Positions 21,401 to 29,400 of a DNA stretch of 64,000 nucleotides are shown in pieces (position 1 is the stretch's first letter; each line of letters opens with the position of its first letter). The DNA is from an uncultured Cytophagales bacterium (GTDB taxonomy: Bacteria; Bacteroidota; Bacteroidia; Cytophagales; Thermonemataceae). Below the pieces are notes generated by a model. It searched no databases and was not told the origin of the DNA. It worked only from the letters and a program-made list of their open reading frames with translations. Both the position numbers and the translations under genes were made by a program. Location of the stretch: contig CALEMF010000061.1 of the NCBI GenBank assembly GCA_937911505.1, positions 1 through 64,000 on the forward strand, read 5' to 3'.

Positions 21401-23336
21401 TGCCTTTGAACCCGTGTTTTTCCGTAACCAGCAAGTAGCACCGAAAAGTGGCTACATCTACGATGCTCTCTACCGATTGGTGGAAGCGACTGGACGGGAG
21501 AATAAAAACTTTAATAATGCCCCCCAAGCCAATGCGCCAAATACCGAAAGTGTAAATTTCCCTGTAACCAGTACAGAAGCGACCGATAAAACCCTGCGCA
21601 ACTACACCCAGCGCTACCAGTACGATGCGGTAGGGAATATTTTACAAATGCGGCACCTTGCCCAAGGCAATGCCTGGACGAGGCATTACCAATATGCTAC
21701 GGATAGTAATCGCCTACTCGCCACTGAAGTAGGTAGTACCCTCACCTACGATATATACACCAATACGTCCACTTTAGCAATAAAGTACCGTTACGATGTA
21801 CACGGCAATCTGCTCAACTACAACGAGGTGGCTTCGGAATTTCGCCCAAGTTGGGATTACCGAGACTGCGTACAGCAGATTGATTTAGGCGGTGGTGGCA
21901 CGGCTTACTACCAATATGATAGCGGAAGAGAGCGCAGCCGCAAGCGCATTGAAAGAAACGGCCTCACCGAAGAGCGCCTCTACCTAGGAGGAATGGAGTT
22001 GTACCGTCGCTATAGCACAGGCAATACACTGGTAGAAGAGATAGAGACCCACCACTTACTAGTAGATGACCAGCGCATCTTGCTGGTAGAAAATGTACGC
22101 CAAACCAATAATAATAACCTGACCACGGGCATACTCGATCGCTATCAGTACAACAATCATTTAGGTTCGGTAGGGCTAGAGGTAGATGGGAATGGGGATA
22201 TTATTAGTTATGAGGAGTATCATCCCTACGGTACGGTGTCTTACCAAGCGGTTAACGCCACCCTCAAAGCCACCGCCAAACGCTACCGCTACACGGGGAT
22301 GGAACGAGACGAAGAAAGCGGACTCAGCTATCACTCGGCACGGTACTACCTACCTTGGTTAGGCAGGTGGTTGAGTGCGGATCCGATTGGGATTGGGGAT
22401 GGGGTGAATGTGTATCGTTATGCTGGGAATAATCCTGTAATGCAGAATGATTCAAATGGTGCACAAAGCCAAATTTTCAATCAGGGATTGAGTCGACAAG
22501 AAAAGTTTGAGCTCTCAAAACAGTTGAGAGCAGATTATGAAGCAAAGTATGGCAGACAACCATTTGTATTATCTTATATAGATTCAGATAAAGAGATTGA
22601 TGCATTAAATGAGGCTCATAGAGAAATGGAGGATGAATTCGCCTCCAGACCTGGAGTTAGTAACCCAGAACCTCCAGCGACAGTTGATCCAAGACAAAGA
22701 ATGTATGCTGTAGCTGCTTCTGATCCGATTGCAGCGGTTTGGGTAGGCGTAAGTGAAGCCGCAGAGAGTGTCACTGAAATTTTTGGATATGTACTTGACC
22801 CAGATCAAGTTGCTACGACTGCTTCGGTAATTAGTCTAGCGGCTAGTCTAGCGGCTACACTTGCAGGTGGAGCGAAAGGAAGGAAACCAAAGACTCCGAG
22901 AAGTAGTAAGCCAACATCTGCTCAAAATGCTGCATCAACATCTAGAAAGCCAAAAGCACCAACTTCGAAGCCTAATGCCGTAGATGCCGCAAGTAATTTA
23001 CCATCATCGAACGTAATACCTATACACGAAATTATTCCTATTGATAAAATAGGCACTAAAAAAGGGTATGCTATTGCCCCAAAAGAAGGAAATTACAGAG
23101 GTGTAACGAAAAAAATGAGAAAAGAAGCGCAGAGAGTAGGAGAAAAATATAGTGGTCCTGGAAATTATGATGTAGGCCATAGAGCTGATCTTTCTGGAAC
23201 CCCTCCAGGTGAACGAGTTCGATTAAAATCTCAAGAAAGGGGGGCAAATAGAGGAGAAGGTAAAGCTATTGCAAAGGCTAATGAGGCAAGAAGAAAAAAA
23301 GGTTTATACGTTAGACCGAAAAAACCGAAGAAATAG
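15468..23336 (+). CDS. Fused TcB-TcC toxin component with C-terminal effector
   Basis: A 2622-residue cocoon-forming protein. Residues about 30-330 are SpvB-like (NAANGTASFSIPLPIAPGR, LSYSSGGGNSAFGLGWS). About 450-720 hold FG-GAP/VCBS-type repeats (LLDLDGDGQPEIVL, LADMTGDGLTDIVRV), followed by the TcdB middle regions, then many RHS/YD repeats, and the RHS core end RYYLPWLGRWLSADPIG, DGVNVYRYAGNNP (about 2295-2325). In known TcC proteins this core is an aspartyl autoprotease that frees the effector inside the cocoon. Residues 2332-2622 are the variable effector: an Ala-rich hydrophobic helix, a Lys/Pro/Ser linker and a basic end with YDVGHRADLSG (Gly2570-His2571) and SQERGANRG, possibly an HNH/Endo VII-type nuclease. 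TcB and TcC are usually separate or fused; fusion here is clear. No signal peptide. Confidence 0.93.
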   Translation: MNQNNENKTERKEEQPNTIDTLTKEQATESNAIEIPKVELPKGGGALKGIDEKFEVNAANGTASFSIPLPIAPGRNGFSPSLALSYSSGGGNSAFGLGWSVSYPMIQRKTDKKLPTYQQEDTFMFSGAEDLVPLLERDAGEWKKKSINNENYTILRYRPRVEGGFARIERIFRKSDKQTYWKVTTRENITTFFGLTPESRIADPQDDQKIYTWLPAFSYDDKGNWIKYEYKAENLENVANELHERNRYNGIASFTNRYLKRVKYGNRVAWYADEEQPYNPTLPTDDAVYFFELVMDYGEHQDPETPEEIPTYNEKNRWLSRPDAFSSYRAGFEVRTYRRCYNILMFHHFEEERQFVGTSEEEDFGKEYLVSALALKYAPSSINQSGQTEVSYLASVTQEGYIRKENDYFVKSLPPMEFDYQPLDWNTKVRVVDQESIANAPVGLTNNYQWVDLYGEGINGILTEQAEAWYYKSNLGDTDEDQQVKFTPAQKVINKPSFIGITSGTLSLQDLEANGEKQVVVNSPGVQGYFTLTEDNTYQAFQPFETVSSIDIQDPHVRLLDLDGDGQPEIVLTEENVFTWYTSNGTKGYEAAKQSSKPFNEEQGPALVFADTDQQESIFLADMTGDGLTDIVRVRNGEICYWANKGYGKFSAKVSMNNTPLFDLPDQFNPRYLQLVDVSGTGATDLIYLGKNKFKAYINLSGNAWSEAQEIEPFFPIDGNTKISVVDLLGTGTSCIVWSSDLPAESQAPMRYIDLMDSKKPHILTKYVNNFGKETTLTYKSSTYYYLKDKQAGKPWATKLPFPVQVVAKTVVEDKITDVRFSAEYAYHHGYYDHAEREFRGFGMVEQKDTEEYENWQSNNAGNRLERSYDLYQPSTLTKTWFHTGAFIDKERLLSYFEKEYWYQAYQKAFPDPTILTIEQAYQLPETQIVTNPTIANNFDINQLSAEEYREALRACKGMVLRQEIFALDAEKRSQEEQQQKGYADDPDFLAFKTQAQQTELKPYTVATHNCHIQLLQARGDNPHASFMVTESEALTLHYERDERDLRIAHSLNTQIDKLGNILASAAVVYPRKNTDALNTSISEAQALLYQRGGEKTTYLQHLQQLQQAQAKTHIIYTQNEFTNDVLQDNSYRLRLPTEVKTFEVTGLAPSATLYQLEDFQDVLGNNTEEIAYTATPNETDVQRRLIEHVRTLYYNEALTDTLPLGQLPTHGISYESYQLAYTSNLLNELFTGKIVDTDNLMNNEGKFVQSEGDNNWWIRSGLPEFVDATNGEDITTVRARFFSPIRYRSPFDAVTSVTYYKDYYLLLQASEDALQNRMEVERFNFRVLAPTRMKDPNDNLAEVLLDELGLVKATATLGKGNEADNLDDLTEYTPQAERDTIENYFTLADSDDLQLAAKNLLQKASARFVYNFHRYQTSVQLRAEQRANNPNVTLCEEVKYLPTVVGSITREQHAVVEADSDVQLGFEYTDGMSNVAMTKVQAEPGEALQLNITPNCDYTLETIDTGSQLRWIGNGRTVLNNKGNPVKQYEPYFSVNPFYEDNKELVERGVTPILYYDALGRGVRTEFPDGTFTKVVFDSWHQKYYDQNDTILDSNWYQNRINNLIDAQLLAEGKDPNKEKAAAEKAAWHYDTPNILHVDSLGRPVLSVAYNRRYERDNMGTITGSSDELYSTQILLDIEGNTRAVIDARGNTVMQYAYNLLGHRVYESSMDAGEEWVLNNVAGNPIRNWDSKEQIFSTVYDLLQRPVEMRLQATGATTTQLIEKVAYGESQPNAKANNLRGQVYQQYDASGRTTHEAFDFKGNLLTVKRQLAAAYQAAVIDWTDGSPTNRLESEVFTQDTEYEALNRKQRLFNWYTSAQRVTVYLPTYNARGVLVSEEHLTDADKANMESTGRRITAVNNITYNEKGQRMRMRYGNGTNTYYHYDTETFRLIQLKTTLSGVNGTLPSMPSNLSDPNVLQNLYYTYDAVGNISEIEDDAFEPVFFRNQQVAPKSGYIYDALYRLVEATGRENKNFNNAPQANAPNTESVNFPVTSTEATDKTLRNYTQRYQYDAVGNILQMRHLAQGNAWTRHYQYATDSNRLLATEVGSTLTYDIYTNTSTLAIKYRYDVHGNLLNYNEVASEFRPSWDYRDCVQQIDLGGGGTAYYQYDSGRERSRKRIERNGLTEERLYLGGMELYRRYSTGNTLVEEIETHHLLVDDQRILLVENVRQTNNNNLTTGILDRYQYNNHLGSVGLEVDGNGDIISYEEYHPYGTVSYQAVNATLKATAKRYRYTGMERDEESGLSYHSARYYLPWLGRWLSADPIGIGDGVNVYRYAGNNPVMQNDSNGAQSQIFNQGLSRQEKFELSKQLRADYEAKYGRQPFVLSYIDSDKEIDALNEAHREMEDEFASRPGVSNPEPPATVDPRQRMYAVAASDPIAAVWVGVSEAAESVTEIFGYVLDPDQVATTASVISLAASLAATLAGGAKGRKPKTPRSSKPTSAQNAASTSRKPKAPTSKPNAVDAASNLPSSNVIPIHEIIPIDKIGTKKGYAIAPKEGNYRGVTKKMRKEAQRVGEKYSGPGNYDVGHRADLSGTPPGERVRLKSQERGANRGEGKAIAKANEARRKKGLYVRPKKPKK

Positions 23337-23348
23337 AATACCTTCTGC

Positions 23349-23408
23349 TCAGTCGCAATTGCATTACGAATACTCAGCTCACTCACAATTGCATGGCGAC
23401 TGCCTCTT
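23349..23408. repeat. Imperfect 30-bp tandem duplication between tc genes
   Basis: Two units starting at 23349 and 23379 share ctca and caattgcat at the same offset (copies of caattgcat at 23356-23364 and 23386-23394). An inverted pair cagtcgc/gcgactg (23350-23356 with 23396-23402) overlaps it. Role unknown. Confidence 0.4.
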
Positions 23409-23476
23409 CAAAAGCATTTTTAATGCGAAATAAATGAAGTAAAAAATCAAAACACAGACAAAAACATAAATCACAG

Positions 23477-23491
23477 TAACATAAACCTACA
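23477..23491 (+). repeat. 15-nt leader sequence, copy 2 (before TcA part 1)
   Basis: Identical to the leader at 15454-15468. Here it ends 3 nt before the ATG at 23495. Confidence 0.6.
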
Positions 23492-23494
23492 CTC

Positions 23495-26400
23495 ATGATC
23501 AAAAAACTAATCGGAAATACACTTGTATTAGAGCAACGCAACGAGTTAGTTGCGCGCCTCCATCGTATCCTTGAAGTACTTGAGTACGAAGTAGCTGTAG
23601 AAGACCCGCAGCTTTTTACCGAAGTCACCCAAGAGGCGGTCAGCGTCTTCCAAGAAGAAAACAGTCTCGAACCCTCTGGCATCGTAACGGGCGAAACCGC
23701 CGAACTACTCGAAACCCTTTATCTTGAAAGTGGCTTTGGAGAGCCGCATCAAATCGTAGGCACCCTCACCGATGAAAGCACAGGAGCACCCGTTGAAAAG
23801 CTACTGGTGCAAGTCTGGGACAGTGACGAAGGCGGGCAAGATGATCTGCTGGGCGAAGTACTTACCAACGCCGAAGGAGGCTTCCTCTTAGAATTTGATG
23901 AAATGACCTACGGCGACAAAGGAGATGAAGAAATGCCCCTCCCCGATCTCTATTTTCAAATCTTTGACGGTAGAACACTCATCCTTGACACCAAAGACGA
24001 CCTACAAAACAACCTTCCCAAAGGGCAACACGAATTCAACTTCTCTGTCAACCTAAAAAACATGCGTGAATGGCGTATTGTAGGAAGAATCACTGGAGAA
24101 GCCAATGAACCTATAGCAGGTTTGAAAGTAGAACTTTGGGACAACGATCAATTTAAAGAGAATCCTTTGGCTACGGGCAACACCAATGCCAACGGTGAAG
24201 TAGACATCACTTTTGATCATACCGTCTTTCCAGAGGATGCCCTCGACTACCAACCCGATCTTTACTTCAATATCCTCCAGAACGATAACCTCATCAAAAG
24301 TACCCAAACCACCCCATTACGCAAGCTGAATCCAGGGACGCATACACTCAACCTAAGTGTAGCCATCAATGATGATGCAGACGATGAAGCGACCAACCAA
24401 GTCAAGGGCTATGTGTTTGACAACAGGCGGGTAGGCATTGGACAACTACGTGTGGTGGCGCTAGACAAAAATTTACGAAGTGAAGTAGTACTCGGCGAAA
24501 CCACCACCGACGCAAAAGGCTACTATACCATTACCTATACCACAGCAGACAACTTGGTAGGCAAAGACCGTCCCGATATTCAGATCAACGTCTTCAATCA
24601 GGACGAAAAACTTATCTACGCATCTCCTATTCGTTACGATGCCTCCTCAGAGGAGAGGATCGATATGTTGGTGCCCACCGACGAGATAAAGGAGGAGAAT
24701 GAATACCAACAACTGACCACCCGCATTCAAGCGGTAGCAGGCGATATAGCCCTAAAAGATTTGAAAGAAGATGACGAAAACCAAGACATCACCTACCTCG
24801 CTAACAAAACAGGTATTGATGCCCGCTTGGTAGCCATGACCGCCCTCGCCAATCAATATAGTAACAAAACGGGTGTCCCTTCCCCTTTCTACTATGCGAT
24901 GTTTCGAGCTGGTTTACCTACGGATGAAAAAGGCATTAACGAGCTCGATAACGACACCGTCGCCAACGTATGGAACAAGGCCACCGAGCAAAATATCATT
25001 GATCCTACCCTGAAAGACAGCATTGAAGATAACGTAGCACGCTACGAAGAAAAAAGTACCGACTTCCTGCTTCAAGAAGCGCCTGCTACGGGTGTTTCTA
25101 CGCTGAGTAGCATGCTGGATCTTTCGCTAGAAAACGACGAGCAGAAACGTACCTTTGTGAATACTTACCTAGCTGCCAAAGGTGATACCGAGCAGCTTTG
25201 GGAAAAAACCACCGAACAACTAGGCGAGGCCACCACCCAACGACTCCGCCTAGACGGTAAATTGGGGTTACTTACTATCAACAATGCCTCCTTGATCCAA
25301 CAATTGGAAGTCCAAGAGGATCCCGTAGAGCTCATACCGAGAGGGCTATACCAAGCCGATGCTTGGGAAGACCTCCTCAATGAAGGGATAGAAATACCCA
25401 GCGACTTTCCAGGGGCAGAGGCGACTGAACAACGGGAGAATTATAAAAGATACATGGCAAGTCAGTTGAAGATAAGTTATCCGACGGCCGTCTTGGCTGA
25501 TCAGGTGAGTAGAGAAGAATTTAAGCTTGGTAATGGGGATGTTGCACAACAAGTTACAAGCTTCTTGAACGAACAGCAAGCCACCTTTGACATTAGCACC
25601 ACCCCCGTGGAGAAATACCTAAAAGACAATGATTTACAAGTGGAAGAGGCGGTAAAGGGAGAATTGAAAGCCCTCCAACGCACTTACCAAATCACCCCTT
25701 CTGATGACGCCATGAAAGTCCTCCTCGATGAAGGACTCAATTCTGCACAAAGTGTGGTACAACTAGGAGAACAAGGCTTTATGGATCGTTTTACTGAAAA
25801 ATTGGGCGAACAAGAAGCCAAAATGGTTTTCGCCAAATCGCACCAAATCCATAGTACCGTGGTCAATGTGGCTGTGGGCTACCTTACCTACTTTAGGAAT
25901 CCCCAGTTGTATGTACTTCATTCGGAGCAAGATTCACCAATGGAAACATTCAGCACAACACAGTCGCAACTTTCTGACGTAATCGCTTATCCTACACTAG
26001 AAGAACTCTTCGGAGAAATGGATTTTTGTGAATGTAACCATTGCCGCTCTGTGTTGAGTCCCGCCGCTTACCTAGTAGACTTACTCAAGTTCATCGACCT
26101 AACGCCGCTAAGCTCAGATGCCGCCGCAGGCAAGGAAAATCCACTAGAAGTTTTACTAGATCGTCGCCCGGATATTCAGCATATCCAACTCACCTGTGCC
26201 AATACCAATACCGTATTGCCTTACATTGACTTAGTGAATGAAATACTAGAACACTTTGTAGTACACGCCAACAGTGAGAACATTAATATCGAAGACGAAG
26301 ACTTCAGTCCACTAGAAGGTTTTGAGGGCTATAACTTGGATGATAATATTACTACTGAAGAACTGCTGGCCAATCCGCAGTTTGTAAAAGAGGAAGCCTA

Positions 26401-29400
26401 TAACGTTTTGAAACAACAAGTATATCCACTTAGCTTGCCTTTCAACCAACCCTTAGTAGCTTCTAGACACTTATGGGAACACCTAGAAACACCGCTTTAC
26501 CAAGCGATGACTACATTGCGGGTGAATGATGACCCTGGCACTTGGCAAGAAATTCATCAGGAATTCTTGCATCTCTCTAAAGAAGCCTTTGCGATCCTGA
26601 CTACCAACCCCAACGAATTGGCTGAATACTACGGAGAGGCAGCAGGTACCGATTTGGATGCTACTTTAAAAGCCAATACGACCTACGCCAGAGACCTTAC
26701 CCGTAAGTTAGACATTACTTACAAGGAACTAACTGCCCTCGTTAAGACCCAATTTATGAATCCTACAAGCAGGTTGATTCCCAAGCTTGAGAATATTTTC
26801 GTTAGTATTACCAATATCGTGGCCTTTATTAATGGAGACCTCGACGAGACACAATTTGATGCGCTACTTCCTGATGACTTCGATGAAAGTTCCTACGACG
26901 GAGACCTTAAAAACTGGCTACAAGACTATGAAGACGAGATTGTAAGTCTTATCCTATTGGTAGATCCTACCAGTAAACCGGATGACTGCTCCTTTGTACC
27001 CCTTGAGCTTCGTTATGCTGATAATGCAGCTATTACCGAGGTGGATTATTTCAAATTGTTACGCTTTATTAGATTATGGCATACGCTAGGTTGGAGCATC
27101 GAGCAAACCGATAAAGCAATCGCTGCCCTCTGGCCAGATTTTGCGTCGGTAAGGACAATGGCGCAATTAAATCAGGGTTTTGAGCAATTATTGACCCGCT
27201 TGGCGCACCTGAAAAAAGTAATGGAACTGCTTTCCCTCAAACCTAAACGTGATCTGCTGCAAGCCTTGGCACTCTTTGCCGAGATAGACACCTTCGGACA
27301 GCATTCCTTGTACCGACAACTCTTCCTGAATACAAGTATCACTCAGCTAGACGATGTTTTCCAACCTAATGCGTTGGAAGAATTCCTTTTGGACGATAAC
27401 ACCAAGGTTTGGAATCATAAAGAGGCAGTCGCTGCCGCTTTCAATCTTCCGCTTAATGACTTGAGGCAACTGCTGGAAAGTATGGTACAAAAAGAAGCGA
27501 GTTTCAATACGATTGAAGACGTACCGCTGAACTTAGTTCAGTTATCAATGCTTCATCGCCACGCTTACCTCAGCCGCTCGCTAAAGATGAGCGTAGAAGA
27601 GCTATTGATTTTGATAGACTTCTCTCAGATCAATCCATTCGATACGCTCCAGGAAGTACAACCCAGCATCATCCAGTTCATCGAACTAGCGCAAGCACTC
27701 AAAGCGGCTAAAATCAATATCCCTGATCTTACGTATTACCTACGCCACCAAGATTTATCAGGGAATGCCTCTCCTACAAAAGAAGAAGTATTAGCGCTGA
27801 CCAAGCAATTAAAAGATGAACTACAACGCATAGAAATTGAAAATGCCGCCATTAGTGATCCAACTGGCGAGGTAGCCCAAACCAAAATGGCACTGCTCTA
27901 CGAACAAGAAGTAGTAGACCAGTTTTTTAGTTTGGTGAACAACACGGTCATCAACGTAACCACCTACGATCATCACCAGAATAGCTTGGAAGCTGATTTT
28001 GCTACTACTAATACTAGACTTAGCTACAACGACTTCCGTAAGCAACTTTCCTTTCAGGGAATTATGACATTAGCTGAAAGAGACGCGCTCACTACCGCCG
28101 CCGACGTAATCCCCACCGACGATAACTACCGTGCTAATTTCACTACTGCGCTGCAAGTACTTTTCGATCAAGGGCAAGTCCTTGTACAAACGTTCTTCGC
28201 TAACTACCCCGAGCTGCAAACGCCTTACGAGGATTACCTCACCCAAAAAGATTTTGATCTTTTGATACAGGCGATGTTAGCAACCTTCAAAGCAACCCAG
28301 AAAAAACTGGCTATCCAACAATTATTGGTAAGTACCTTGGGGGTTGAACTTGATTTGATCACCACCTTGCTCGATCAGCCTGCAGTATTGCACGCACTTC
28401 AGGATGATAAACAAAGTGCCCTCGCCGATTTCCTAAATTTGGAAACCAATGGTGTTAGTGCTACCTACGTATTGCAGGACAACACCACCGAAGAAGCAAC
28501 GCTTACCTCAGTGAATACCAACTTAGAGGGGCAGGCTCTTCCTGATACCCAACCGCTACAGCAAGTCACTAATCGCTTTTATGTAGCAACCAGCGAGCCC
28601 GATTTTTATAAATTTAGACTTAACACGGATGCAGGGGCTACCGTGACGTTCTCTCTCAATGGTCAATTGGTAGCGGGGAGTATCAACAATAATGGGCTTT
28701 GGGAAAATACAGAGGCCATCGAGCTAGAAGCCAATCGCTACCACGCCATAGCAGTTCAATTAGAAAACGTAACTGACAGAGCCGTTTTACGATGGGCGAA
28801 GGAGAATGGGAGTGGTGGGTATCGCCTACTCCCTACGACGCAGGTTTACCCTGAGCAAGCGGTACGTTATTTCAGGCGCAATTACCTACGGCTGCTCAAA
28901 GCGGTGGCACTCGCAGAACTGCTGGAAATGCAAGCCGAAGAGATCGCCTTCTTTGGAGAGAAATACCAAGTGAATAGCAAAGGTTTTCTCAATGCGATTC
29001 CCATTGCCTTCGATCAAAACGCTGCTACTACACACCAAGCATTGTTGCAAATTGTAACCGAGCTATTACAGTACACTACCTTAAAGGAGCAATTAACAGT
29101 AGAGCCATCTGATTTTTTAATGGTACTCGCCGATCCATCCGTCAACTATGAAGATAGCGCGGGCAATGCGCTAAGTCTACTGTTGAAGATAACAGACTAC
29201 GAGGAAGAGAACCTAGCCTTTCTATTGAGCCGATTTTCGCTTACCCAAGCGCAGCTTACAGAAATTCCTAATTTTTATAGGCTCTGGCAAGCGTATGAGC
29301 TAGTAGTACAAACAGGCATTAGTGCAGAAACACTCTCAACCGCGGCTTCTAATGACCCTACACTTGCTACCGTTACTAACTTAGAGCAAGCGATACGCAT

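Noticed and set aside
23350..23402. Inverted pair cagtcgc/gcgactg as a terminator between TcBC and TcA1
   Set aside because: The arms are 39 nt apart and no T run follows, so termination here is unlikely.
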